DNA from: Strigomonas culicis
Lineage: Eukaryota > Euglenozoa > Kinetoplastea > Trypanosomatida > Trypanosomatidae
Assembly (NCBI GenBank): GCA_000482145.1
Contig: AUXH01000035.1
Coordinates: forward strand, 1-61,141
Direction of reading: 5' to 3'
DNA length: 61,141 nt
Below are positions 52,652 through 61,138 of this stretch, piece by piece. The translations under genes and the position numbers were made by a program. How positions within the stretch are numbered: position 1 is the first letter of the stretch; every line of letters starts with the position of its first letter. The notes under the pieces were generated by a model. The model saw only the letters and a list, made by a program, of their open reading frames with translations. It had not been told where the DNA came from and did no database searches.

Positions 52652-54340
52652 ATGAAATACGAGGTGTCAACGAGACTCTGGATCAAATGTGAGGATCAGA
52701 CATGGTGGCCGGCCAAAGTCATTCGTGCGTTTGAGGAGTGTGTGAATGGTGTTGAGGGTGACACGTGCGTTGAGTTCTATCATAACGTAGGAGAGCTGTA
52801 TGTCGTGGACTCCTTCTCCACTGCGCACGCACAAGTGTTTCATGTAGCAAGTGCGGAGCGAACCCCAGCTGAGCGCGAATGGTTTTGCAATCCAGAGGTT
52901 CGCATCGCCGTCGAGCGAGCGCTCAGCGACGCGTCTCCCCCACCCCCTGCTGTGGCGGCCCCGCCAGCGACGGCGCAGGCGCGGTGCCCGCCGCAAGGGG
53001 CCGTGCCATTCAGCTCGGCGGAGCTTCGCAGTATCCAGGTCCTGCTGAAGGCGGTCGACCCGGCCACCAAATCCGTCTTGGCAGCGCAGATGGAACGGGA
53101 GGGTCTCGTCGTGAGCAACGGTCAGATCCAACGGGTGCGCGCGACGGAGCAGCAGAGGCGAAAGCGAGCGCGGACGGCGCCGCGCCGCGCCCCTCCGCCC
53201 TCCCCCGCCCCACCAGCGCAGGAAGCGCCGCGGCGGGACACGGAGACTGCAGTTGCGCGTTCGGCGTCCGGCGGCGCCGCGGGTAGGTCCGCGAGCGACC
53301 CCAGCCCTGCCGTGCCCCCGGCGCCGCACGCCGCGCCGGGGGCGGACGCGCCAGAGCGAGCCGAGGAGGGGACGGGTCACTTCACAGAGGACTACGTGGC
53401 GCCCGCGGAGGGGGAGATCCTCGAGGTCCTGCGGCGCGAGGTGTTTGAGGGGAGCTCCGCGTTTGTGCTTTCGCCCGTTTACAAGTTCCTGGATATCATC
53501 GGCGCCGTGTGTGTGAGAAACAAAACGGTGTGCACCAGCTTTCCGTCCCCGCACGCGACGCGCGAGATATCGTCGGCTGGGTTTGCTCCGAGTCGGCGCG
53601 TGCTGTTGGTGCCGCTCAGCGAGAATTATGACCATCGTCAGGGGTGGATGCTGCCGTTGCAGATGGAAAGTGAACAGATGGTCATGTCCATCACCGTGAA
53701 CGGCACGCACGTGCCGCTGCCGAACAACTGGCATGTGCCCGCTGGCAAGGAGGCCGCGGCGGTGAAGGTGGCGCCGGTGGTGGACATCACGCATTTGGTT
53801 CTCGGTGAGGAAGACCCTATTTTCACCTTGTACGTTCGTATACCGGACCTCGCGGACATGGAGCTGTGGTCGGGCATGATTGTGTGCGTTTTTGCGGATG
53901 AAGTGTCCGTGGCGGATCTCGCGACCGATCTTGCGGGCCGCTACCGCAAGTCCGTGGAGCGAAAGCGGACGCAGCACTCGAGCGGCGGCATGATCAACGT
54001 GACGGAAGGCTATGTGCGCATCTCGTGCCCGCTGACGTCGCTCCCGATGCAAGTACCTGCGCGCGGGGTGCACTGCGAGCACCTCCAGTGCATGGAGTTG
54101 CTGACGGTGCTGACTGCGTGCGCGCGCACCAACGTGTGGAACTGCCCCATCTGCTTTGCGGCAATGCGCCCATCCGAAGTGTGGGTCAACTACCGGCTGC
54201 AGGAGTGGCTCTGCGCGCACCACGCGGACGTGGCCAGGGTCGAGTATGTTGTTGAGACGCCTCTGGATAAACCATTGAAGGTGCTCTACTTGACCAAAAA
54301 AGAGATGCGCACAGAGGAGGTGGTGGATGTCGATGCGTAG
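52652..54340 (+). CDS. PIAS/SIZ-type SUMO E3 ligase with PWWP-like domain
   Basis: The 562-residue product starts with a PWWP/Tudor-like module (TRLWIKCEDQTWWPAKVIRA, Trp18-Trp19-Pro20), a chromatin-binding fold. A long disordered Ala/Pro/Arg-rich linker (about 90-245) contains basic nuclear signals (RRKRARTAPRR). A region resembling the PINIT domain follows (about 270-440), and then an SP-RING near the C-terminus: Cys459 in ISCPLTSL, Cys475-x-His477-x2-Cys480 (HCEHLQC) and Cys498-x2-Cys501 (WNCPICF). SP-RING/PIAS proteins direct SUMO transfer from UBC9 to substrates. Trypanosoma brucei SIZ1 is reported to SUMOylate chromatin at an active surface-antigen expression site. Together with the E1-like gene at 6035 it represents the SUMO-type pathway here. 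The ATG at 52652 is preferred to the GTG at 52619. Confidence 0.88.
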   Translation: MKYEVSTRLWIKCEDQTWWPAKVIRAFEECVNGVEGDTCVEFYHNVGELYVVDSFSTAHAQVFHVASAERTPAEREWFCNPEVRIAVERALSDASPPPPAVAAPPATAQARCPPQGAVPFSSAELRSIQVLLKAVDPATKSVLAAQMEREGLVVSNGQIQRVRATEQQRRKRARTAPRRAPPPSPAPPAQEAPRRDTETAVARSASGGAAGRSASDPSPAVPPAPHAAPGADAPERAEEGTGHFTEDYVAPAEGEILEVLRREVFEGSSAFVLSPVYKFLDIIGAVCVRNKTVCTSFPSPHATREISSAGFAPSRRVLLVPLSENYDHRQGWMLPLQMESEQMVMSITVNGTHVPLPNNWHVPAGKEAAAVKVAPVVDITHLVLGEEDPIFTLYVRIPDLADMELWSGMIVCVFADEVSVADLATDLAGRYRKSVERKRTQHSSGGMINVTEGYVRISCPLTSLPMQVPARGVHCEHLQCMELLTVLTACARTNVWNCPICFAAMRPSEVWVNYRLQEWLCAHHADVARVEYVVETPLDKPLKVLYLTKKEMRTEEVVDVDA

Positions 54341-54549
54341 TGTAACATATATGAACGCTATTACACTGTCTCCTCCCTCAATGCTTGTTTTATTAATTAT
54401 TCTTTTTTTGTTGTTTTGTAAGCCTTCTCTACAACTTCCCAATGTATCAGTTATCATCCAATCTTCCTTCCCTCGCTTCTCTCTCATTACCTTTATTGTC
54501 TTCACATCCTTTACACTATCCTACCTGGTGGTCTAATACGGTCTCTAGC

Positions 54550-54580
54550 TTTTTTTTTTCTTTTGCTTCTGTCATCATCT
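54550..54580 (+). promoter_or_regulatory. Polypyrimidine tract ahead of SAM synthetase
   Basis: T/C-rich run followed by no AG until the CAAG immediately before the ATG at 54625. Confidence 0.6.
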
Positions 54581-54622
54581 GATTATCATATTTAAATATT
54601 TTACCGTTGCTTCTCATCAACA

Positions 54623-54624
54623 AG
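54623..54624 (+). promoter_or_regulatory. Predicted spliced-leader acceptor AG
   Basis: First AG after the tract at 54550-54580, directly abutting the ATG at 54625. If used, the spliced leader would be joined straight to the start codon. Confidence 0.5.
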
Positions 54625-54973
54625 ATGTCCGTCCATACCATCATGTTCTCCTCGGAGCACGTCACCGAGGGTCACCCGGATAAGCTCTGCGACCAGGTCT
54701 CTGACGCCGTCCTTGATGCTTGCCTCGCCGGGGATCCGTTCTCCAAGGTGGCGTGCGAGACGTGCTCGAAGACGGGCATGGTGATGATCTTCGGTGAAAT
54801 CACCACGAACACCGTTCTGGACTACCAGAAGGTTGTCCGCGATGCCGTGAAGGAGATCGGCTTCGATGACGCCGACAAGGGCCTGGACTACAAGTCGTGC
54901 AACCTCTTGATTGCCATCGAGCACCAGTCCCCCGATATCTGCCAGGGCCTCGGTCAGTTCGACGGCGAGAACC

Positions 54974-55006
<33 letters not shown>

Positions 55007-55803
55007 ATGCCACCGACGAAACGGAGTCGCTCATGCCGATTACCTACGAGCTTGCTCGTGGGCTTGCGCAGAAGTACAGCCAGCTTCGCCGCAACGGCAC
55101 GCTTGCGTGGGCTCGCCCGGATGCGAAGACCCAGGTCACCGTCCAATACGAGTACGACCAGCGTGACGGCAAGCAGATCCTTACGCCGCAGCGTGTGTCT
55201 GTGGTGCTGATCTCTGCCCAGCACGACGAGCACGTGACCAACGAGCAGATCAAGGCCGACCTCATGGAGAAGGTCATCAAGGTGGTCATCCCCGCCAAGA
55301 TGCTGGATGCGGACACCAAGTACTGGATCAACCCCACTGGCCGCTTCGTCATTGGCGGACCCCACGGCGACGCGGGACTCACCGGCCGCAAGATCATCGT
55401 AGACACTTATGGCGGTTGGGGCGCGCACGGCGGCGGCGCCTTCTCTGGCAAGGACCCCTCAAAGGTGGACCGCTCCGCTGCCTACGCGGCTCGCTGGATC
55501 GCCAAGTCGATCGTCGCGGCCGGTCTGGCGCGCCGCTGCCTTGTGCAGCTCGCGTACGCCATCGGCGTGGCCGAGCCCCTGAGCATCTTCGTGGAGAGCT
55601 ACGGCACCGGCAAATACGACGATGCCATCCTTTTGGATATTGTCAAGAAGAACTTCCAGCTCCGCCCCTACGACATTATTAAGTCGCTGGACCTTCGTCG
55701 TCCGATCTACTACGAGACCGCGCGTTTCGGCCACTTTGGTCGCAAGGACGAGACTGGAAAGGGCTCCTTCACGTGGGAAACCCCGAAGAAGATTGTGGAG
55801 TGA
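54625..55803 (+). CDS. S-adenosylmethionine synthetase
   Basis: The 392-residue product is a complete methionine adenosyltransferase: [20 protein letters not shown] at the start (ATP and Mg2+ site), [27 protein letters not shown], and [19 protein letters not shown] containing the P-loop-like GGGAFSGKD. The length equals that of Leishmania METK (392). It makes S-adenosylmethionine from methionine and ATP in the cytosol, supplying methylation, including sterol C24 methylation and cap-4 of the spliced leader. The codon use is strongly biased, as for a highly expressed gene. In Leishmania this gene occurs as a tandem pair; only one copy is seen here. The ATG is chosen at 54625 (MSVHTIMF), not the TTG at 54607. 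Confidence 0.97.
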
Positions 55804-56456
55804 ATTACTTCCTCCATTCCTTCTTCTATTTCCGCGCGGAATTAGCATTCCCCTTCTTCTTTTCTTTCCACCTTCTTTCTTTTTCTTCTTTTTGCTCTTG
55901 ATATGGGCTTCGTAGAACACTGAAACAGAGGCACCCTGATGGCGTAAGCTAGTTCTATAAGCATAAAGCTAAAAGCGCAATCTCTTTTCTCCCCCTTCTT
56001 TTTTCTTTCTTTCTTGATTGAGTTTAATATGAATATAAATGTTTATTTTTGAGGTTACTGTTTGGTAACTGTCAGTGCCTCTCTTACTCTCTTTTCCTTC
56101 TTTTTCTTTTTCATTTGTTATACTTTTCGTGAGTGACCCTATAAAATGCAGATAAAGTTCTAACTATGAAAAACAATTTTCTTACACAAAGAAGGGTTAG
56201 AAGAATAATCTACGACTAATAATAGTAAAAAAAAAAGAGGAGATTTTGAATGATCATACTTCCTGGGTCATGTGATAGCATATGACCCTTTTTTGACGTA
56301 TGAAGCATGCAACTGTAGATGAACGGTTGGAATGATTCTTTCTTTCCTCTTTCCTATTACGTCTTGTTTCTCAAGTAAGGGTGAAATTCTCTTTTTTTTT
56401 TGTTGGTGTTGCGGTTGTGGTTGTAAGAGTCTCTTTCTTATTTAACACACTTTACG
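55804..56456 (+). other. Intergenic spacer with terminator-like hairpin
   Basis: No protein gene is seen in about 650 bp. It has CT/T-rich tracts and the hairpin described separately at 56265-56294. A T run at 56391-56401 precedes the splice region of the next gene. Confidence 0.65.
56265..56294 (+). other. Terminator-like stem-loop plus T6
   Basis: GGGTCATGTG-ATAG-CATATGACCC forms a 10-bp stem (one G-T pair) with a 4-nt loop, followed directly by six T residues at 56289-56294. In form it resembles an intrinsic or Pol III terminator, or a 3' UTR regulatory hairpin. No RNA gene can be recognised just upstream. Confidence 0.5.
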
Positions 56457-57200
56457 ATGCGTCGTACACTTGGAAGACTGCAATCCGATCGCAGAACGCG
56501 GCATCATATGATGATTGATGGAGAAATTAATCCTCGTGAGTGGTTTAATTGGCACCCGAAGGAATACCAGCCGTGGTACTTTGATAGGCACAAATTTCTT
56601 TATGAACAGCAACAGTATGCTTCGCTGCACCATCTTCTGTGTCATCAGGTGTATTTGAAGGATGTGGAACAGCTGACGCGCTACCCAGAACCGCAGACCT
56701 ACCTGATTGACTGCCGCACTGCCCCGCAGAAGATGCATAAGTGGCTCCCCCATAGTCACTGGCTTCCGCGGGACGAAGTGGAGTACGCGCTCCAGTTGGA
56801 CGCGGATGAGTTTACCGAAATGTATGGCTTTCCGAAGCCGCAGAAGCACCACGACATTATAGTCTTTTCTCACAACGGCCTCACCTCTGAGCAGGCGGGT
56901 TGGGAGTGGCGGAAACAGTACTTTCAGCACGTGTACAACTATCGCGGCGGCACGAACGAACTGTTCGGCGAGACCTATGAAGACTTTAGCGTTAAGACGC
57001 GCCTTGACCCGTGGAAGGGTCCGTATCCGCAGAACAGCATCTACGTGGACAAGTGGAGCAAGCGGAAGGTTCTCATGCGCACCGGGCCGTTCGACCGACA
57101 GTATGAGATGCAGGACTTCGCGCTGCCGGATTTGGAGGCGGAGCGCCCCAAGCACGGCGAGGACGGTCCACGGCAGAATATGCCGTACGGCTTGCAGTAG
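56457..57200 (+). CDS. Rhodanese-like protein lacking the catalytic Cys
   Basis: The 247-residue product has a rhodanese fold in the middle (about 78-160): TYLIDCRTAPQKMHKWLPHSHWLP corresponds to the D-V-R / G-H-I-P-G-A region, and IIVFSHNGLTSEQAGWEW to the active-site loop. The expected C-x-x-G-x-x-S loop reads S-H-N-G-L-T-S (Ser138 to Ser144), so the sulfur-carrying Cys is absent and the domain is probably non-catalytic. The N-terminus is basic (RRTLGRLQSDRRTRHH), compatible with mitochondrial import, and both flanks are rich in Trp, Tyr and Pro. Such Cys-less rhodanese-like proteins occur as structural parts of trypanosomatid mitochondrial complexes, but this assignment is inference. The ATG at 56457 is the first in frame. 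Confidence 0.75.
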   Translation: MRRTLGRLQSDRRTRHHMMIDGEINPREWFNWHPKEYQPWYFDRHKFLYEQQQYASLHHLLCHQVYLKDVEQLTRYPEPQTYLIDCRTAPQKMHKWLPHSHWLPRDEVEYALQLDADEFTEMYGFPKPQKHHDIIVFSHNGLTSEQAGWEWRKQYFQHVYNYRGGTNELFGETYEDFSVKTRLDPWKGPYPQNSIYVDKWSKRKVLMRTGPFDRQYEMQDFALPDLEAERPKHGEDGPRQNMPYGLQ

Positions 57201-57612
57201 TGTTCGAGTGGGGGGGGGGGGATGCGAGCCCATTTTGTTTGTTTGTTTGTTTGCTTGGTGTACGGGCGTCAGTCGATAAGCACAATTCATACCCTCTAAG
57301 TTAATAGCAAATGAGCGTCACATGGCTTTGAAATGGATTTGCTGCTCGTAGCAAGTTTGGCTTCTCTTTGTACTCGTACGCTTAGACGTGCTGTGAGCGT
57401 GTGTTTTTGGGTTTCTAATTGTGCTCCCCCATCCTCACTTATTACCTTTCCATTTCCCTTTTTGATTTCTCTCTCTTTCTTTTTCTTTTCTGTTCTGCTT
57501 TGCCCTTCTTTACTCTCGTTTGTTAGCTCCTAGCTGCTGCCGTTGTATTAGTATTACTACACTACTTGCTGCTATTGCGTCTGCGTGTGTTGGACTTGCA
57601 TCATATGAAAGG
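57201..57612 (+). other. Intergenic spacer
   Basis: No gene is seen. It includes G10 (57212-57221), (GTTT)n at about 57237-57252 and a long pyrimidine tract (57459-57515), with candidate AG at 57525-57526. Confidence 0.65.
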
Positions 57613-58881
57613 ATGTGGTGCCGTAAGGTGGGGAGGTGCGCGGCTCTGACCATGACCACCGCGTGGAGCAGGTCTGTGCACGCTGAGGCGGCGACAGACA
57701 CGAGAGGCCACAACAAGCGTTATTCTGCTGCCAATCGCACAGGCCGAAGCGTGCGCATTCGAGAGATTCTTACTACTATGAAGTCCAGCAGCAAGGTGGA
57801 GGCCAAAAAGGTCTTTGCGGCCCTGCCGCCTCGCGAGAAGCTGGACGTGGTGCGTGCCCTCGCCACGCGACGTCGCTGTCGGAGGCGCGACCGCCACTCG
57901 AAGCTGCCCAAGTACCGCAGTGCGGAGTTTGAGCGCGCGTACTTTTTCAAGGAGGACGATGTGATTGAGGAGAGCACGCTGGGCCGCGGCCCTGGCGGCC
58001 AGGCGACCAACCGGCGCATGCAAACCGTGATTCTGAGGCACACCCCCTCTCGTCTCATCGTCAAGTTCAGTCGCTTTCCGTCCCTGTGGCTCAATCGCCG
58101 CGCCGCCCGCGAGCTGCTTCACTGGCGGCTCGAGGAGCACTACCTGGGGCCCCTCTCCACGTTGGGGCACCGCAAGCAACTAGCGATGAGGCGCCAAAGA
58201 CGGCACAATCGCACCATGACGTACTTGGAGAAGAAGGGAGCGTCGCTCCAGAAGCGTGAGCAGCACCAGCCATACGTGTATGCATTTCAAAAGGGTGAGC
58301 GTGCGCTGCCGCCCGTGGGCGAGGTGGGCGCCTCACCTCTGTACATCTATACCATTTTTGGCAGCGAGTGCCGTAATTTGTGGACCATTCTCAACGGCGC
58401 CTTTACTGCTACTGACCCACGTACCAGTCCGGATACGGTGGCCCCGCCTCCGTGTCCGCTGCTGGTCCGATACATGTTTCCGGTGTCGCACCGTCACGAG
58501 GACGACCTGTCCAAGATCAGCGAGGAGGAGTTTTCCAGATGCTGTGCAGACAATGAGGTAAAGCAAAACGTGAAGCGCGCCTTCCTGTGTATGGTGGAGC
58601 TGTTCGGTCTCTGCTGCCACGAGGTGCAAGATAAGAAGGGTAGGCCCCGCGCGCTTCTCGTCGAAGATGGCCTCAACTGGATAGAGAGAAAGGAACGGAT
58701 GTACGGACAGGACTGTCATTTGACTCCTCTGGCGGTCGTTCTCTGGAAACGCGCTTACCAATCGCTCTCTGATCTTGGTATTTCGCCCCAGGACGAGTCG
58801 ATTCTGTTGTTCTTTAAGCGGCACAGGAAAAAACGAGAGAACGTGTGGGCCGCGGAGGCTCTGGCGCTGCTTCAAGCATAG
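57613..58881 (+). CDS. GGQ-motif mitochondrial release/rescue factor-like protein
   Basis: The 422-residue product has an RF-1 domain: FKEDDVIEESTLGRGPGGQATNRRMQTVILRHTPSRLIVKFS, with GGQ at residues 128-130 for peptidyl-tRNA hydrolysis. The N-terminus (MWCRKVGRCAALTMTTAWSR) looks like a mitochondrial presequence. The codon-recognition domains of RF1 are absent, so it belongs to the ICT1/mtRF-R (C12orf65) type of stalled-ribosome rescue factor. A basic patch after the GGQ region (HRKQLAMRRQRRHNRTM) resembles the ribosome-binding tail. A further ~210 residues without recognisable fold follow, which is long for the family (usually 160-210 residues). The ATG at 57613 is chosen; Met14 is an alternative. 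Confidence 0.85.
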   Translation: MWCRKVGRCAALTMTTAWSRSVHAEAATDTRGHNKRYSAANRTGRSVRIREILTTMKSSSKVEAKKVFAALPPREKLDVVRALATRRRCRRRDRHSKLPKYRSAEFERAYFFKEDDVIEESTLGRGPGGQATNRRMQTVILRHTPSRLIVKFSRFPSLWLNRRAARELLHWRLEEHYLGPLSTLGHRKQLAMRRQRRHNRTMTYLEKKGASLQKREQHQPYVYAFQKGERALPPVGEVGASPLYIYTIFGSECRNLWTILNGAFTATDPRTSPDTVAPPPCPLLVRYMFPVSHRHEDDLSKISEEEFSRCCADNEVKQNVKRAFLCMVELFGLCCHEVQDKKGRPRALLVEDGLNWIERKERMYGQDCHLTPLAVVLWKRAYQSLSDLGISPQDESILLFFKRHRKKRENVWAAEALALLQA

Positions 58882-59063
58882 TCGCGTGGTTGGTTTTGAA
58901 CGTGTCCCCTTCGTTCCTTTTCCCTTGGTTAATTTGGACACCGCGTGCTAATCAAACAATTGTGCTGCGAGGTCCCTCTCCAAAAGATGGAAAACAACGA
59001 AACAGACAAATAATGACTCTTCTTCACATTTCCTCAATGGTGTTTGACACGATGTATTGTTTT

Positions 59064-59116
<53 letters not shown>

Positions 59117-59448
59117 ACATACACACATTTGTATGCCTTCAAATGCGCAAATAAACAAAAAAAAAGATAACTTGATTCCCTCCTTGACGATTGAATGCGT
59201 TCGTTGAAGTTTCTCATTGGTAATGTGTGTATATGGTGTCACTCCTCGCCTCTCTCTTCTTTACTATTGTCGTTCCTTTATTATGTCATTCAATTTACAA
59301 TTCTAAAATGCAAGTTTTTTTTTAAATTATAGTTCAATCAAAATCAGTGCTTCTTTCTGTTATTGTTCTGGTATTGCTTTAGAACAGTAACTTGCATCAT
59401 TTCTTCATCCCCCCGTTGGTTTGTTATACTACTCTTGAAATCAACGAC
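58882..59448 (+). other. Intergenic spacer with (CA)n repeat
   Basis: No gene is seen in about 565 bp. The CA microsatellite (59068-59127) is the main feature; T/C-rich stretches near 59345-59385, with AGs near 59382 and 59387, are candidate splice signals for the desaturase. Confidence 0.65.
59068..59127. repeat. (CA)n microsatellite
   Basis: About 21 CA units, then imperfect ATACACAC units. It probably lies in the 3' UTR of the release-factor-like gene. Confidence 0.92.
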
Positions 59449-60975
59449 ATGGCTGCCTTCAGCAGTCTCTTGGGCGTTCAGCTGCCGTACATCGTTGAGG
59501 TGGCCATTTTCCTGGCTCTGTCGTATGTCGCAGCGATGCTGCTGACGAGCGTCATGTTTGCTCGTGCGCACAAGTTTCGCATTCCCGGTCCCAAGTTTCC
59601 GAATCCGATCATCGGAGGTGTTGTAGAGATGATCAAGGACCCCTACGGTTTCTGGGAGCGCCAGAGGCAGTACAACCCACACGGGTACAGCTGGTTGGCC
59701 ATCCTGAACAACTTTGTAGTGTTCGTGACGCGCGCCGACCTGTGCCATAAGATCTTCGCCACCAACAGCGAGGACACCATGACGCTTCAGCTTCACCCGA
59801 ACGGCAAGGTGATTCTCGGTGACAACAACATCGCGTTCCAGAGTGGACCCTCCCACAAGGCGCTGCGGTCTAGCTTCATGAACCTCTTCACCACGAAGGC
59901 CCTCTCCCTCTACCTCCCCATCCAAGAGCGCCTCATTCACGAGCACATGTCGCGCTGGGTGGAGAGCTATCCGTGGGGCGGCACGCCGGAGGAGATGCGC
60001 TCTCACTTCCGCGAGATGAACTGCGAGACCTCCCAGACCGTGTTTCTCGGCGAGCACCTCCACAACCGCGTCGAGTTCACGCGCAACTACGACATCATCA
60101 CCCACGGGTTCCTCTCCGCGCCGCTGTACTTCCCCGGCACCGCGCTGTACAAGGCGGTGCAGGCGCGCAAGGTCGCCATGGTGGAGCTGGAGGCCGCCGT
60201 GCGCCGCAGCAAAGTGGTGATGTCGAAGCCCAACGCCGAGCCGCACTGCCTCTTAGACTTCTGGACAGCGACCATCCTGGAGAAGATCAAGGAGACGGAG
60301 GAGGAGGGCGGCGAGGCGCCGGCGTACGCGGAGGACCACGCGATGGCGGACACGATGCTCGACTTCCTGTTTGCGTCGCAGGACGCCTCCACGGCAAGTC
60401 TGACCATGGTGACTGCGACGATGGCGGACCGCCCCGAGATCCTGGAGCGCGTGCGCAAGGAGCAGGAGCGGCTGCGGCCGCACAACGAGAGCCTCACGTA
60501 CGACCTCGTCCAGGAGATGACCTTCACGCGGCAGTGCGTGATGGAGCAGCTGCGGCTGTACCCGCCGGCGCCGATGGTGCCCATGAAGGCCCACAGCGAC
60601 TACCAGCTCGACGAGAAGACCCTCATCCCGAAGGGGAGCATGATCATCCCGTCGCTGGTGGCGTGCTGCCGCGAGGGCTTCTCCAACCCCGATCACTACG
60701 ACCCCGACCGCATGGGGCCGGAGCGCCAGGAGGACCGCAAGTTCGCGAAGCAGTTCATTCCCTTCGGCGTTGGCCCCCACCGCTGCGTTGGTTACAACTA
60801 TGCCATCAATCATCTCACGGTCTTCCTTGCCCTCATTTCTCACCACGTGGAATGGTCCCGTACCCGCACGCCGGACTCGGACAAGGTGCTCTATCTGCCC
60901 ACCCTGTACCCCCACGATTGCCTCTGCACGTGGCGTTACAGGGAGGGGAAGCGGCCGGTCACAGCTTCGGCGTAA
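59449..60975 (+). CDS. Cytochrome P450, sterol C22-desaturase type (CYP61/CYP710)
   Basis: The 508-residue product is a complete microsomal P450. An N-terminal membrane helix (IVEVAIFLALSYVAAMLLTSVM) is followed by a Pro-rich hinge (FRIPGPKFPNP). The I-helix FLFASQDASTASLTM is typical of CYP61/CYP710 enzymes, where DAST replaces the usual AGxxT. The ExxR motif (MEQLRLYPPAPM) and the heme loop FIPFGVGPHRCVGYN, with Cys446 as thiolate ligand, are intact. CYP61/710 introduces the C22-23 double bond in the ergosterol side chain at the endoplasmic reticulum. Ergostane sterols are the main sterols of trypanosomatids. It differs from CYP51 (sterol 14-demethylase), which has a different I-helix. The ATG at 59449 (MAAFSSLL) lies at the start of the anchor; the TTG/CAT codons upstream do not fit. 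Confidence 0.93.
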   Translation: MAAFSSLLGVQLPYIVEVAIFLALSYVAAMLLTSVMFARAHKFRIPGPKFPNPIIGGVVEMIKDPYGFWERQRQYNPHGYSWLAILNNFVVFVTRADLCHKIFATNSEDTMTLQLHPNGKVILGDNNIAFQSGPSHKALRSSFMNLFTTKALSLYLPIQERLIHEHMSRWVESYPWGGTPEEMRSHFREMNCETSQTVFLGEHLHNRVEFTRNYDIITHGFLSAPLYFPGTALYKAVQARKVAMVELEAAVRRSKVVMSKPNAEPHCLLDFWTATILEKIKETEEEGGEAPAYAEDHAMADTMLDFLFASQDASTASLTMVTATMADRPEILERVRKEQERLRPHNESLTYDLVQEMTFTRQCVMEQLRLYPPAPMVPMKAHSDYQLDEKTLIPKGSMIIPSLVACCREGFSNPDHYDPDRMGPERQEDRKFAKQFIPFGVGPHRCVGYNYAINHLTVFLALISHHVEWSRTRTPDSDKVLYLPTLYPHDCLCTWRYREGKRPVTASA

Positions 60976-61103
60976 TGCCGTTGGGTGGAGGACTCGTTTC
61001 ACTGATATAACCACAAAAGAGGAAAATATAAAATAAAGGACAAACAAAGGAAAAAAAAGGTAAAAATACTCTGTATGCATACACAGACAACAGAAGTAAG
61101 TTC

Positions 61104-61107
<4 letters not shown>

Positions 61108-61138
<31 letters not shown>
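61108..61138. repeat. (TA)n microsatellite
   Basis: A perfect TA repeat at the right edge of the window, in the spacer after the desaturase gene. Confidence 0.9.

Noticed and set aside
52667..54505. 612-residue - strand open frame
   Set aside because: It lies antisense to the SP-RING gene, whose domains are clear, and its His/Arg-rich translation has no recognisable content.
59449..60975. CYP51 sterol 14-demethylase
   Set aside because: The I-helix reads FLFASQDASTASL, characteristic of CYP61/CYP710 C22-desaturases, not the CYP51 motif.
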